Shown here: in pieces, positions 52,822 through 63,036 of the stretch
Numbering within the stretch: the first letter of the stretch is position 1
Layout: the number at the start of each line of letters is the position of its first letter
Assembly: GCA_036261625.1 (NCBI GenBank)
Contig: DATAKL010000009.1
Coordinates: 7,271 to 71,270, forward strand
DNA: 64,000 nucleotides
Direction of reading: 5' to 3'
Origin: JAAXKN01 sp036261625
Lineage (GTDB): Bacteria > Bacteroidota > Ignavibacteria > Ignavibacteriales > SURF-24
Notes under the pieces: model-generated
What the model was told of the DNA's origin: nothing
Seen by the model: only the letters and a program-made list of their open reading frames with translations
Databases searched by the model: none
Position numbers and translations under genes: made by a program

Positions 52822-55134
52822 ATGAGGCATAACTATAAGAGACTGTGGATCGGCCTGGGAGCTGTTATAATTTTTTCTTTTCTTATTCTGGCATATTACG
52901 GCGTGGAAATCTATCAGCAGGCACCCCCTGAACCAAAGCGCGTCGTGACAACTGAGGGACGGGTGCTCTTTACAGGGCAGGATATTAAAGACGGACAGAA
53001 CGTCTGGCAGTCCATTGGCGGACAGGAACTTGGAACAGTATGGGGGCACGGAAGCTATGTGGCGCCCGACTGGACGGCAGACTGGCTGCACCGCGAAGCC
53101 GTGTGGATGCTGAACAATTACGCTATGAATTCATACGGCACCGCTTACGATAAAATAGATAACCAAAAAAAAGCCTCCCTCACAGAAAAACTGAAAGAGG
53201 AACTCAGGCGTAATACCTATAACCCTGAAACCGGAGACTTGACCATATCTGAAGACCGCGCACGCGCAGTAAGCGATATAAGCTCTTACTATGCCTCTTT
53301 GTTCGGAAATGATCCTGAACTTGACGAGCTCAGGCGTGACTATGCCATACCCGAAAACACGATTAAAGACCCTGAACGCCAAAGAAAAATGAACGCATTT
53401 TTCTTCTGGGCATCCTGGGCCTGCGTTACTAACCGTCCCGGTCAGAATGTAAGTTATACGAATAACTGGCCTTCGGAACCTTTAGTCGGCAACCAGCCCA
53501 CGGGTCAGATTGTAATCTGGTCTGTTATAAGTTTTGTACTTCTTCTTGCCGGAATCGGAGCCCTGGCCTGGTATTATGCAGTCCAGAGGAGGAAACCGGA
53601 AGAAGAACATGTTCTGCCCGAGTGGGATCCGCTTCTGGCCTTAAAACCCACAGCCTCCATGAGGGCAACGCTTAAGTATTTCTGGGTCGTGGCGGCCCTG
53701 ATTGTCCTTCAGGTAATTATGGGCGTCATAACAGCTCACTACGGCGTTGAAGGCAACGGTCTCTACGGCATCCCGCTTGCAAAATGGCTCCCTTATTCTG
53801 TAACAAGAACCTGGCACACTCAGCTCGGCATCTTCTGGATTGCAACGGCCTGGCTTGCAACGGGGCTTTTTATTGCACCTGCCGTTTCGGGCTATGAACC
53901 GAAACTCCAAAGAGCAGGGGTTAACTTCCTCTTTGTCTGCCTGCTTATAATTGTCCTGGGCTCCATGGCAGGCCAGTGGCTGGGAGTCGAGCAGAAGCTT
54001 GGGCTCGAAATCAATTTCTGGTTCGGGCACCAGGGCTATGAATACGTGGACCTTGGGCGCTTCTGGCAGATATTCCTCCTTGTGGGGCTTTTCCTATGGC
54101 TTTTCCTCATGGGGCGCGCTATGCTGCCGGCATTTAAGAACATGGCGGAAAACAAGCACCTTCTGGGGCTTTTTCTAATCGCCAGCATTGCAATTGCTCT
54201 GTTCTATGCTGCCGGGCTCATGTGGGGGCGCCAGACCAACCTGGCAATAGCAGAGTACTGGAGGTGGTGGGTTGTGCATCTCTGGGTGGAAGGATTTTTC
54301 GAAGTCTTTGCAACCGTGGCAATAGCGTTCCTTTTTACCAGGATGGGTTTACTAAGAGTAGCCACTGCAACCTCTGCCGTTCTGTTTTCAACCATTATAT
54401 TCCTCTCGGGCGGAATTGTAGGGACATTCCATCACCTCTACTTTACCGGAACCCCCACGGCTGTAATGGCTTTCGGCGCCACTTTCAGCGCGCTTGAAGT
54501 TGTGCCCCTTGTTTTAATAGGTTTTGAGGGCTATGAGAATCTTACCTTAAGCCGCGCAAAGAAGTGGGTCGAGGCCTATAAGTGGCCCATCTACTGCTTT
54601 GTAGCCGTAGCATTCTGGAACCTTGTTGGCGCGGGACTCTTCGGATTTCTCATAAATCCCCCGATTGCCTTGTACTATATGCAGGGGCTTCAGACTACTC
54701 CCGTGCACGGGCACACGGCGCTCTTCGGCGTATACGGAATGCTGGGAATCGGTTTTATGCTCTTCTGCCTGAAAGGTCTTACTGTGCATTACGTCTGGAA
54801 GACAAAAGCGCTCTCGTTTGCTTTCTGGGCAATTAATATAGGTTTAAGTCTTATGGTGCTTATCAGCATGCTCCCTTTAGGACTTATACAGACCTGGGCC
54901 AGCGTGGAGCATGGAATGTGGTATGCCAGATCGGCTGAATTCACAAAGATCCCTCTTCTTGACACGCTTAGATGGCTGAGGGTAATCGGCGACACAATCT
55001 TTGCCTTCGGAATACTTGCACTCGGCTACTTTGTAATGGGCCTTAAGACAGGCTGGTCTATAACAAAAGAAGTTGATGCCGTCGGGAAAGAATTTCCTGA
55101 AGGAGCACCTAAAGGATCGGAAACAGCATCCTGA
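52822..55134 (+). CDS. norZ: Quinol-dependent nitric oxide reductase (qNOR)
   Basis: 770 residues: one N-terminal membrane segment, a periplasmic domain (about 35-215, with GGQELGTVWGHGSYVAPDWTADWLHREA), and about 13 more membrane segments of the heme-copper oxidase type. The non-heme iron ligands are His486 and Glu490 (HLWVE) and His537-His538 (TFHHLYF), with the same 51-residue spacing as in studied qNOR enzymes. It reduces 2 NO to N2O with electrons from quinol. No norC is needed. With the SodC gene it forms a probable oxidative and nitrosative defence unit. Confidence 0.95.
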   Translation: MRHNYKRLWIGLGAVIIFSFLILAYYGVEIYQQAPPEPKRVVTTEGRVLFTGQDIKDGQNVWQSIGGQELGTVWGHGSYVAPDWTADWLHREAVWMLNNYAMNSYGTAYDKIDNQKKASLTEKLKEELRRNTYNPETGDLTISEDRARAVSDISSYYASLFGNDPELDELRRDYAIPENTIKDPERQRKMNAFFFWASWACVTNRPGQNVSYTNNWPSEPLVGNQPTGQIVIWSVISFVLLLAGIGALAWYYAVQRRKPEEEHVLPEWDPLLALKPTASMRATLKYFWVVAALIVLQVIMGVITAHYGVEGNGLYGIPLAKWLPYSVTRTWHTQLGIFWIATAWLATGLFIAPAVSGYEPKLQRAGVNFLFVCLLIIVLGSMAGQWLGVEQKLGLEINFWFGHQGYEYVDLGRFWQIFLLVGLFLWLFLMGRAMLPAFKNMAENKHLLGLFLIASIAIALFYAAGLMWGRQTNLAIAEYWRWWVVHLWVEGFFEVFATVAIAFLFTRMGLLRVATATSAVLFSTIIFLSGGIVGTFHHLYFTGTPTAVMAFGATFSALEVVPLVLIGFEGYENLTLSRAKKWVEAYKWPIYCFVAVAFWNLVGAGLFGFLINPPIALYYMQGLQTTPVHGHTALFGVYGMLGIGFMLFCLKGLTVHYVWKTKALSFAFWAINIGLSLMVLISMLPLGLIQTWASVEHGMWYARSAEFTKIPLLDTLRWLRVIGDTIFAFGILALGYFVMGLKTGWSITKEVDAVGKEFPEGAPKGSETAS

Positions 55135-55162
55135 AGCTTCAGAAGGACAAGGATAAGCATGG

Positions 55163-56608
55163 ATGAAAGACAATGAACGCTATGATGCCGTAGTAATAGG
55201 ATCCGGGCCAAACGGTCTTGCTGCAGCCATAACGCTTCTCAAGGCAGGAAAAAGAGTCCTTATAATTGAAGCCAAAGATTCCATCGGGGGCGGAATGAGA
55301 ACCGGGGAGCTGACACTCCCCGGGTTTCGTCACGACATCTGTTCGGCTATTCATCCACTGGCCGTGGGATCGCCATTTTTCAGGAGCCTTCCTCTTATGG
55401 ACTTTGGCCTTAAATGGATTTTCCCTCCGGCAGCCCTTGCGCATCCTATGGATAACGGTCAGACGGCGCTTCTGTTAAATTCCGTTACTGAAACGGCCGG
55501 AACTCTCCCCGGTGACACTGAAAATTACATCCGCCTTATTAAACCTGTCCTTTCGAAGTGGAACCTCATACTTCCTGAAGTTCTGGCGCCTTTTCACATC
55601 CCGCGGCATCCTTTTGCGCTTCTCAGATTTGCGCTTCATGGCGTAATGTCTGCATCAAGGCTTGCTGAAAGGAAATTCAGTTCACAGCTTGCCAGGGGAT
55701 TTTTTGCAGGCCTCTCGGCACACTCCATGCTTAGGCTTGAAGAGCCCGTTACCGCGGCTTTCGCGCTTGTCCTTGCCTTGCTCGGGCATTCCTTCGGATG
55801 GCCATTTCCTGAAGGGGGTTCCGGAAACCTTGCGCTGGCGCTTGAAGGATACATAAAATCGCTTGGCGGAGAGTTTCTTCTTAATACCCCGATAGAGAGC
55901 ATGGCTGATATTCCACCCGGTAAGGTTCTACTTTTTGACCTTACTCCCAGGCAGATCCTTCATATTGCGGGCAACAGCCTGCCCCGGGGCTATAGACGCC
56001 AGATTGAAGGCTACCGCTACGGACCGGGGGTCTTCAAGATGGACTTTGCCCTTAAAAGCCCCGTCCCGTTCAACTCCCCCCAGTGCGCTCTTGCAGCAAC
56101 AGTGCACTTAGGCGGAACAATGGAGGAGATAGCACTTTCCGAAAACGAGGTCTTTCAGGGCAGGCATCCCGAAAAACCTTTTGTCATGCTGGCCCAGCAG
56201 AGCTTATTCGATTCAACGCGTGCGCCCTTAGAAAAACATACACTCTGGGCATACTGTCATGTGCCGAACGGGTCTGAGATTGACATCTCCGAAAGGATCA
56301 TTTCCCAGATAGAGCGTTTTGCACCGGGCTTCCGCCAAACGATACTTTCAGTCCACAAGATGACATGCCCGGATTTTCAGGACTATAACGGCAATTACAT
56401 TGGAGGGGACATAAACGGCGGCATTCAGGACTTAAGGCAGCTGTTTACCAGGCCATACTTCAGCCTTACTCCCTGCAGAACCCCCCTTAAGGGAGTTTAT
56501 ATCTGCTCTTCTTCCACACCGCCCGGGGGCGGAGTGCATGGAATGTGCGGCTTTTATGCCGCCAGGGCTGCATTGAAGGATATCTACGGAATAAAAATAA
56601 AGTTATAA
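55163..56608 (+). CDS. CrtI-like NAD(P)/FAD-dependent oxidoreductase
   Basis: 481 residues. The FAD-binding Rossmann motif is DAVVIGSGPNGLAAAITLLKAGKRVLIIEA at the N-terminus and the FAD closing block is GGGVHGMCGFYAARAAL near the C-terminus. The fold matches phytoene desaturase-like enzymes that act on lipids or carotenoids, but no other carotenoid gene is near. It starts 28 bases after the qNOR gene and may be cotranscribed with it. The substrate is not known. Confidence 0.82.
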   Translation: MKDNERYDAVVIGSGPNGLAAAITLLKAGKRVLIIEAKDSIGGGMRTGELTLPGFRHDICSAIHPLAVGSPFFRSLPLMDFGLKWIFPPAALAHPMDNGQTALLLNSVTETAGTLPGDTENYIRLIKPVLSKWNLILPEVLAPFHIPRHPFALLRFALHGVMSASRLAERKFSSQLARGFFAGLSAHSMLRLEEPVTAAFALVLALLGHSFGWPFPEGGSGNLALALEGYIKSLGGEFLLNTPIESMADIPPGKVLLFDLTPRQILHIAGNSLPRGYRRQIEGYRYGPGVFKMDFALKSPVPFNSPQCALAATVHLGGTMEEIALSENEVFQGRHPEKPFVMLAQQSLFDSTRAPLEKHTLWAYCHVPNGSEIDISERIISQIERFAPGFRQTILSVHKMTCPDFQDYNGNYIGGDINGGIQDLRQLFTRPYFSLTPCRTPLKGVYICSSSTPPGGGVHGMCGFYAARAALKDIYGIKIKL

Positions 56609-56778
56609 GTTTTGCCGTAGATTTCCATTCATCATTTCCTTTAATTTGTTTATAAGCAAATTGAAAACTTCTTTACCCCGGGTTTTCTTCTGCCAAAATG
56701 TAAGCTTTTGTAATAATAAATCGCACTTTTTTATAACTGCCTTGATCCGATGAAATACTTAAGAGTTCTGCCTGTAAT

Positions 56779-58650
56779 ATGAGCAATATCTTTTTTCGTA
56801 AACTGCTATACATTGCGTTTGTACTTATCACTTTTACTGCCGAAGCAAGCGCATTTACGCTTATGCCTGATACAATTAGGGCAGAGGACATTAACCGCGA
56901 TTCCATTACAATTTCCAGTATAAACAACAAGGATGTAATAGAATCGGTAAAGAAGTTTTCAGAGAAAGATAATTTCTTCTCACGGCTGCTTAAGCACGTC
57001 CTCGTTGCAGATGTGGACGACCCCAGAAGCAGCAGCTCCAGTGGAGAACAATATAGAAAATATGCCGGGAAAATTATTAGAAACATAGATGTGCGCGTCC
57101 TCGACGTCTTCGGCACCTCGGTAGATCACCCCAATGACACAGCCCAAAGCTGGCTCCAGCAGACAGGCAATGCAGTCCACCTCAATACGCGCTCGTGGCT
57201 TATTAAAGACCGCCTTCTTTTTACTGAGGGGGGCACGCTTTTCCCTTTTGAACTTGCCGAAAGCGAACGCCTCTTAAGACAAAATGACTTTATCTATGAT
57301 GCCAAGATCCTTGTCAGGAGCGTTAAAAATGTAAGCGACAGCGTGGACGTCATCGTACTGGTTCAGGACGTCTGGAGCATTACCGGAGGAGCTTCTTATC
57401 AGCCGCAGGCTAAAACCGGCAAGGTTTCCTTAAGAGATATCAACTTCCTCGGTCTCGGCAACGAGATCAACGGCACCGTGAAGTTTGATGACGTTTATAA
57501 GAGCGGCTGGGACTGGGACGGCAGCTACACGTTCAGCAATATCGACAGGACATACATTACGGGCACACTCTTTCACTTTTCTGAAAGATTTAATCAGCGC
57601 TACGGCTTTAATTTTAACCGCGACTTCTTCAGTCCCGTCACCCGGTATGCCGGAGGAATGGGCATGCAGTGGTCCAGTGACAAGATTGCCGTTCTGAACG
57701 ATACCACGCATACGATTCGGGACCTCAGGTTCAACCGGCAGGATTACTGGCTGGGCTATGCTTTTGATCTTAAGCCCTTTGACCCTTACAGTGTCAACTT
57801 CAACAGATTTAATTTATCCTTAAGATTAACCCGCACCCAGTATACTCAGGCTCCGCCAATGGATCCCTTAAGGGCCTTCCAGAACAACACATTTTATCTT
57901 GCCCGGCTGGGTTATTCCTTCAGGACATACTACCGCGACAGGTACCTTTTTGGACTGGGGAAAATTGAGGATATTCCGCTTGGGAGCCTTGCAGAACTGC
58001 TCATGGGAATTGAAAGAGGGCAGTATGCCGACCGCCCTTATCTGGGCTTTAAGACCGGATACAGCAACTACAGCGACAGTTTCGGATATCTCTACGGGGG
58101 CTTTCAGATGGGGGGCTACCGGCAGAAGAGCAAATGGACAAACGGCGTAATGATACTTGAATCGCTTTTTTACTCAAAGCTTCTGCCTATCGGTAAATTA
58201 AAATGGAGGCATTACCTGGGAACGAGGTATTCCTACAGCTATAACCCGGTTATTGCTGAAGACCTCTTGAACATAAACGGCGATATGGGCTTAAGGGGCT
58301 TCGACACGGAGGAAAGGGGAAATAAAAAACTGGTCCTGAACTACGAGAACGACATTTTCGTACCCTTGAAATTCTTAAACTTCAAGCTCGCCTTTATTAC
58401 TTTTGCAGACTTTGCCCTCCTTGCCGGGAAAGATGAGACCCTCTTCCAAAGCAAACTCTACCAGGGCTACGGCATAGGCTTCAGGATTAGAAATGAACAC
58501 CTGGTGTTTCCAACCTTTCAGCTCATGCTCGGCTTTTATCCGAATGACGGCATAAAAGGGGGCAACCGCTTTGAAGTCTTCCGCCAGCAGTCGATGTTCT
58601 ACCACTTTAATCAGTTCCAGATCTCGGCCCCTTCGGTAGTTCAGTTCTAA
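56779..58650 (+). CDS. BamA-like outer-membrane beta-barrel protein
   Basis: 623 residues with a signal peptide (ending about AEASAF). A POTRA-like segment lies near 100-200 (RKYAGKIIRNIDVRVLDVFGTSV... LLFTEGGTLFPFELAESERLLR). The rest (about 210-623) alternates aromatic strands, as in a 16-stranded Omp85 barrel, and ends in a Phe (QISAPSVVQF), the usual terminal signature. It has only about one or two POTRA domains, so it is not BamA itself; a TamA/patatin-like or phospholipid-transport relative is possible. Confidence 0.8.
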   Translation: MSNIFFRKLLYIAFVLITFTAEASAFTLMPDTIRAEDINRDSITISSINNKDVIESVKKFSEKDNFFSRLLKHVLVADVDDPRSSSSSGEQYRKYAGKIIRNIDVRVLDVFGTSVDHPNDTAQSWLQQTGNAVHLNTRSWLIKDRLLFTEGGTLFPFELAESERLLRQNDFIYDAKILVRSVKNVSDSVDVIVLVQDVWSITGGASYQPQAKTGKVSLRDINFLGLGNEINGTVKFDDVYKSGWDWDGSYTFSNIDRTYITGTLFHFSERFNQRYGFNFNRDFFSPVTRYAGGMGMQWSSDKIAVLNDTTHTIRDLRFNRQDYWLGYAFDLKPFDPYSVNFNRFNLSLRLTRTQYTQAPPMDPLRAFQNNTFYLARLGYSFRTYYRDRYLFGLGKIEDIPLGSLAELLMGIERGQYADRPYLGFKTGYSNYSDSFGYLYGGFQMGGYRQKSKWTNGVMILESLFYSKLLPIGKLKWRHYLGTRYSYSYNPVIAEDLLNINGDMGLRGFDTEERGNKKLVLNYENDIFVPLKFLNFKLAFITFADFALLAGKDETLFQSKLYQGYGIGFRIRNEHLVFPTFQLMLGFYPNDGIKGGNRFEVFRQQSMFYHFNQFQISAPSVVQF

Positions 58651-58686
58651 AACACGCCTGAAGCCCCGGAAGGCGCGGTTTTTTTG
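58650..58686 (+). terminator. Probable terminator after the barrel gene
   Basis: AAACACGCC...GGCGCGGTT with one mismatch, followed directly by a run of seven T. It lies at the stop codon of the barrel gene. Confidence 0.55.
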
Positions 58687-58762
58687 AATTCCTTCTTCAT
58701 TGAAAAATGCCGGAAATAATTTATTATACTATTTATGAATAATTTTTCCGGAGGACTTTTTT

Positions 58763-60199
58763 ATGCAGCAGTGTGACATCGGAATCATCGGTCTTGGAAC
58801 TATGGGGCGCAACCTTGTCCTTAATATCGGCGACAGGGGGTTTTCTGCCGCAGGCTACGACAAGGATTTTAATAAAATTGATCTTCTGAAAAAAGAAGCC
58901 GGCCAAAGAAAGATAGTGGCGGCAAAATCGCTGGAGGATTTTTTAGGCCTGCTGAAGAAACCCCGCAGGTTTATGATGCTGGTGCCTGCAGGACGTGCTG
59001 TCGATGCAATAATTGAGGAGGCCCTGCCTTTTATGGAAAAAGGGGATATAATTATTGACGGGGGAAACTCGCACTACACAGATACAGACCGCCGCATAAG
59101 AGAGCTTTCCGGAAAAGATATACATTTTATGGGTGTCGGCATCTCAGGCGGCGAACAGGGGGCAAGGCTGGGACCGAGCATGATGCCGGGAGGAAGCCAG
59201 GAGGCTTATAACCATCTTAAGGATATATTTGAAGCCGTTGCGGCCAGGGTCAATGGCGAGCCGTGTGTTGCGTATATGGGAAAAGGTTCTGCCGGGCATT
59301 ACGTTAAAATGGTGCATAACGGAATTGAATATGCTATCATACAGCTTATCTCGGAAGCGTACCACCTCATGAAAACCGGCCTCGGGCTTAACGATGATGA
59401 ACTTTCTGCGAATTTTGAAAAATGGAACAATGAAGAACTTCATTCATTCCTGATTGAGATTACTGCCAGAATATTCAGAATGGAAGATAAGGACTTAAGT
59501 GAAATAACTAAAGAAAAGAAAGAACACCGCCTGATAGATTCCATTCTGGACCGCGCCAGACAGAAAGGAACGGGCAAGTGGACCTCGCAGGATGCCATGG
59601 ATCTGCAGATCCCCCTGCCTTCAATTGATGCTGCAGTCATGATGCGCGATCTTTCCTCAGATAAGGAATCCAGAGTAAAGAACGCCAAAACACTCAAAGG
59701 CCCTTCTCCTTCCTACAAAGGAAATAAAGATGAAATTATCCCCAGGCTTAAAAATGCGCTCTACTTTTCAATGATAACCTCCTATGCACAGGGAATGGCT
59801 CTTCTAAAGAAAGCCTCAGAGGCTTATTCCTACGGCACCGATCTTAAGACCGTGGCCTCCATCTGGCGCGGCGGCTGCATTATAAGAAGCTTAATACTGC
59901 AGGATATAATGAATGCCTACGGCAAGGAAAGCGGATTAAACAACCTCATCATGGATGAAAAGTTTTCAGGCCTGCTGAACCGTATGCAGGAAGACGTGCG
60001 CTTTGTTGTAACAAATGCAGTTAATATGGGAATACCTGTTCCGGCACTTTCAGGCTCTCTGACATATTTTGATGCCTACAGGAGCCCATGGCTTCCGGCC
60101 AATCTTGTGCAGGCACAGAGGGACTTTTTCGGCGCCCACACTTATGAACGCATCGACCGTGAGGGGGTTTTCCATACAGAGTGGCTTAAAGGAGAATAA
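58763..60199 (+). CDS. gnd: 6-phosphogluconate dehydrogenase, decarboxylating
   Basis: 478 residues. The NADP-binding Rossmann motif IGIIGLGTMGRNLVLNI is at the start. The substrate loop has GVGISGGEQGARLGPSMMPGG, and the catalytic block has GKGSAGHYVKMVHNGIEY (Lys and His). RQKGTGKWTSQDAMDL is the later family motif. It oxidises 6-phosphogluconate to ribulose 5-phosphate and CO2. CCGGAGGA precedes the ATG. The lactonase gene follows 2 bases later. Confidence 0.97.
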   Translation: MQQCDIGIIGLGTMGRNLVLNIGDRGFSAAGYDKDFNKIDLLKKEAGQRKIVAAKSLEDFLGLLKKPRRFMMLVPAGRAVDAIIEEALPFMEKGDIIIDGGNSHYTDTDRRIRELSGKDIHFMGVGISGGEQGARLGPSMMPGGSQEAYNHLKDIFEAVAARVNGEPCVAYMGKGSAGHYVKMVHNGIEYAIIQLISEAYHLMKTGLGLNDDELSANFEKWNNEELHSFLIEITARIFRMEDKDLSEITKEKKEHRLIDSILDRARQKGTGKWTSQDAMDLQIPLPSIDAAVMMRDLSSDKESRVKNAKTLKGPSPSYKGNKDEIIPRLKNALYFSMITSYAQGMALLKKASEAYSYGTDLKTVASIWRGGCIIRSLILQDIMNAYGKESGLNNLIMDEKFSGLLNRMQEDVRFVVTNAVNMGIPVPALSGSLTYFDAYRSPWLPANLVQAQRDFFGAHTYERIDREGVFHTEWLKGE

Positions 60200-60201
60200 A
60201 C

Positions 60202-60960
60202 ATGGATGAACCGTACGGAAAAGGATTTATACTGCAGGATTATCCTTCATCCGAAGAGCTGGCTTTGGCAGCAGCCGGGCTCTTCAGGCAGTTTGCCCTG
60301 GAGAGTGTAGAGCGCTCGGGCTTTTTCCTGGCCGCACTCTCAGGAGGCAGTACGCCTAAGAGAATGTATCAGATACTCTCTGAAAGCCCTTTTAAGGAAA
60401 CCGTCCCATGGGGAAAAATTCACCTCTTCTGGAGTGACGAGCGCTACGTGCCCTTAAACGACACAAGGAGCAATGCCGGCATGGCATTTAAGAACCTGCT
60501 TGAAAATGTCCCGGTGCCTAAAGAAAACATTCACCCCGTGCCTTACCTTTCCACTGTGGAAGACTCAGCCCTCAGCTACGAAAAAACCCTGAAGGATTTT
60601 TTCAGCAGATATTTCAAAAATACATCTCCTGCTTTTCACCTCGTGCTGCTTGGAATGGGGCATGACGGCCATACGGCTTCACTTTTTCCTCATAACCCGG
60701 TACTGAATGAAAAGGAGCGCTGGGTTAAGGAGGTGTATCTAAAGGACAGCAAGAGGATCACCCTTACCTATCCGGTAATAAACCGGGCCTCAAACATTGT
60801 ATTCCTCATTCAGGGGAAGGATAAGGCTCCTGCGCTCTCCAAAGTCTTAAAAGGCATTTCGGGGTCAGAAGAGTTTCCGGCCGAAGGGGTCCGCCCCGAA
60901 ACGGGTGAACTCTACTGGCTTATTGACCGTGAAGCCTTCAGCCCCGGCATCCTTCCCTGA
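60202..60960 (+). CDS. pgl: 6-phosphogluconolactonase
   Basis: 252 residues. Family blocks are ALSGGSTPKRMYQIL, HLFWSDERYVPLNDTRSNAGMAFKNLL and LVLLGMGHDGHTASLFPHNP. It hydrolyses 6-phosphogluconolactone, the step before gnd in the oxidative pentose-phosphate path. It starts 2 bases after the gnd stop, so the genes form an operon. No zwf (glucose 6-phosphate dehydrogenase) is in the window. Confidence 0.95.
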   Translation: MDEPYGKGFILQDYPSSEELALAAAGLFRQFALESVERSGFFLAALSGGSTPKRMYQILSESPFKETVPWGKIHLFWSDERYVPLNDTRSNAGMAFKNLLENVPVPKENIHPVPYLSTVEDSALSYEKTLKDFFSRYFKNTSPAFHLVLLGMGHDGHTASLFPHNPVLNEKERWVKEVYLKDSKRITLTYPVINRASNIVFLIQGKDKAPALSKVLKGISGSEEFPAEGVRPETGELYWLIDREAFSPGILP

Positions 60961-61100
60961 TTTGCCACGCGGTTAACCTTCTTTCTTAAATAATCCCCTC
61001 CGCCTTTATCCCTTGAAGTAGTCTCACGTATTTGATAAACTGAATATAGTTCAGAGCTAATGTTTTGTTTGATTTTGTAACAAAGTATGGAGAAGGAACT

Positions 61101-62246
61101 ATGGATCGGTTAAACCTGGATGAACTTAAAATGCTGACTCAGGAGCGTAAATGGCCCTGCATTTCGATATACATACCAACCAGCCGCAGGGGCACAGAAG
61201 TAATACAGGCCTCTATACGCCTGAAGAACCATCTGCGTGACGTTGAACGCCAGCTGAAGGAAAAAGATGTAAATTCATTCCTAATCAGTAAAATTCTCTC
61301 CCCGGCAGATGATGTAGTGGGTGATGAATTCTTCTGGAATCACCAGGAGGATGCGCTCGCTATTTTCCTCTCCGAAGGGGAAAGTCACATCTACAGGCTT
61401 TCAATAAACGTTGACGAGCAGTCAAACGTTAACAGCAGATTTTATATCAAGCCCATCATCCCGGCCTTAAGTCAGATGAATGCTTTTTTCATTATGTTTC
61501 TGGACCTTAAGAACCTCAAACTCTTCCGCGCCGATCCTTTCGGATACGAGGAAGTGGAATTGAAGAATGTTGTCACAAATTTGAAGGACGCGCTCCAGCT
61601 GGATGAAAGCGAGCAGAAGACATTCCGGGGATCCGAAGGCGGTCTGCACCGCGCATCTTTGTACTTTGGACCCGGCTCCGGCACCGATGATGCAAAAAAG
61701 GACAGGGATATTCTGAGATTTTTTCAGAGAGCTGATAAGGGAATAGTTAACAGCGTAATGGGGGAAAACCTTCCCATGGTTTTAACAGGTGTTGAATACC
61801 TGCTGCCCCTGTTCAAGTCTGCAAGCTCATATCCCAACATTATGGATGATGGTGTAGCCGGAGGAACCTGGGAGCTCGGCATGAACGAGATGCACAAGCA
61901 GGCTCTTGAGATAATGCACCCATACTTTGAGAAAAGGGGAAACAACGCCCTCTCAAGGTATTATCAGTTTTCTGTGGGCAGTCAGGCAAGTGATGATATA
62001 AGCGAAATTCTGCAGGCTGCATTTGCAAACCGCGTAGACTCTCTTTTCTTCAATACAAACGAACAGGTATTTGGAACATTCAACCCTGATACTTATGAGG
62101 TGAACATAACAGGCAGGCCTAAAGAAGGAGAGGACCTGGTGGAAGCGGCAGTAGTGCAGACACTCCTGCACGGTGGAAGTGTTTACCCGCTCCCGTATGA
62201 AAAGATGCCCGACGGCAAACCCTTAGCGGCCGTTTTTAGGTATTGA
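61101..62246 (+). CDS. baeRF-like (archaeo-eukaryotic release factor-related) protein
   Basis: 381 residues from ATG 61101 with GGAGAAGGA just ahead; a TTG at 61065 has no such site. The opening LNLDELKMLTQERKWPCISIYIPTSRRG and the C-terminal half with LFFNTNEQVFGTFN resemble the bacterial aeRF1-like (baeRF) families, thought to work near the ribosome. The peptide-release GGQ motif is not present in the usual place; a GGVA or SEGGLH segment occurs instead. The function is unproven, and the subfamily is not assigned. Confidence 0.7.
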   Translation: MDRLNLDELKMLTQERKWPCISIYIPTSRRGTEVIQASIRLKNHLRDVERQLKEKDVNSFLISKILSPADDVVGDEFFWNHQEDALAIFLSEGESHIYRLSINVDEQSNVNSRFYIKPIIPALSQMNAFFIMFLDLKNLKLFRADPFGYEEVELKNVVTNLKDALQLDESEQKTFRGSEGGLHRASLYFGPGSGTDDAKKDRDILRFFQRADKGIVNSVMGENLPMVLTGVEYLLPLFKSASSYPNIMDDGVAGGTWELGMNEMHKQALEIMHPYFEKRGNNALSRYYQFSVGSQASDDISEILQAAFANRVDSLFFNTNEQVFGTFNPDTYEVNITGRPKEGEDLVEAAVVQTLLHGGSVYPLPYEKMPDGKPLAAVFRY

Positions 62247-62340
62247 TTGGTATGCCGAAAGATTTTTAATCTATATTGATGGCACTATCTGACAAGTAGG
62301 CCTCATTTGTTGTATGAACGCAGAATAATGGGAGGAATAT

Positions 62341-62916
62341 ATGATTAGAAAATATGTGGCTCTTTTGGTTTTGATCATGGTCATTGTCATTTTCACTGCT
62401 CCTCAGATTAAGGCGCAGGGAATAGGTATAGGACCTCAAATTGGATGGCAGAAATCAAGCAGCGCAGATAATGGTTCACTTATGTACGGCGCTGCATTAA
62501 GGCTCAAACTCTCACCGGCAATCGGAATAGAAGGATCTGTTAACTACAGACAGGAAAAATACGCTAACGGAGGCCTTACGGTCCGCAGCTGGCCTGTAAT
62601 GGTTACGGGACTTATCTATCCTATCCCTGTAGTTTACGGAGCAATAGGCGTGGGCTGGTATAACACAACTTTCGACTACAATCAGGAACTGACGCTGAAA
62701 AACCTCGCCAATAACACTCAGCAGAATTTCGGCTGGCATCTAGGCGGCGGAGTTGAAGTACCCTTAGGACAGGCTGCATGGCTTACGGGCGACATACGCT
62801 ATGTGTTCCTGAACTATGATTTCGGGCAGCTTGCTACAGCAGCCAGCACCGGGGATCTGAGCAGCAAGTTCTATGTAATTACTGTAGGACTCCTCTTCGG
62901 ATTCCACAATCAGTAA
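62341..62916 (+). CDS. Small outer-membrane beta-barrel protein
   Basis: 191 residues with a signal peptide (ending about IKAQG). The mature part has eight amphipathic strands (GIGPQIGWQK, LMYGAALRLKL, GIEGSVNYRQ, and so on) and ends in a strand with aromatic residues (FYVITVGLLFGFHNQ), as in OmpW/opacity-like barrels. TGGGAGGAATAT precedes the ATG. The function is unknown. A hairpin (GGCCCTGAAAGC/GCTCTTCAGGGCC, 62934-62964) follows. Confidence 0.78.
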   Translation: MIRKYVALLVLIMVIVIFTAPQIKAQGIGIGPQIGWQKSSSADNGSLMYGAALRLKLSPAIGIEGSVNYRQEKYANGGLTVRSWPVMVTGLIYPIPVVYGAIGVGWYNTTFDYNQELTLKNLANNTQQNFGWHLGGGVEVPLGQAAWLTGDIRYVFLNYDFGQLATAASTGDLSSKFYVITVGLLFGFHNQ

Positions 62917-63036
62917 AGTAAGTTAACTTCACGGGCCCTGAAAGCAAAAAAGCTCTTCAGGGCCTGTATTCAGGTTTCGGGGGATCTCTATACCCGTAAA
63001 GGTGAAAGAGAATCTAAAACATTATTATATTTGAAT

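Noticed and set aside
52822..55134. Nitric oxide dismutase (Nod) instead of reductase
   Set aside because: All non-heme iron ligands of qNOR (His486, Glu490, His537, His538) are kept, whereas Nod proteins carry replacements there.
56779..58650. BamA itself
   Set aside because: It has room for only one or two POTRA domains and is much shorter than BamA of this group.
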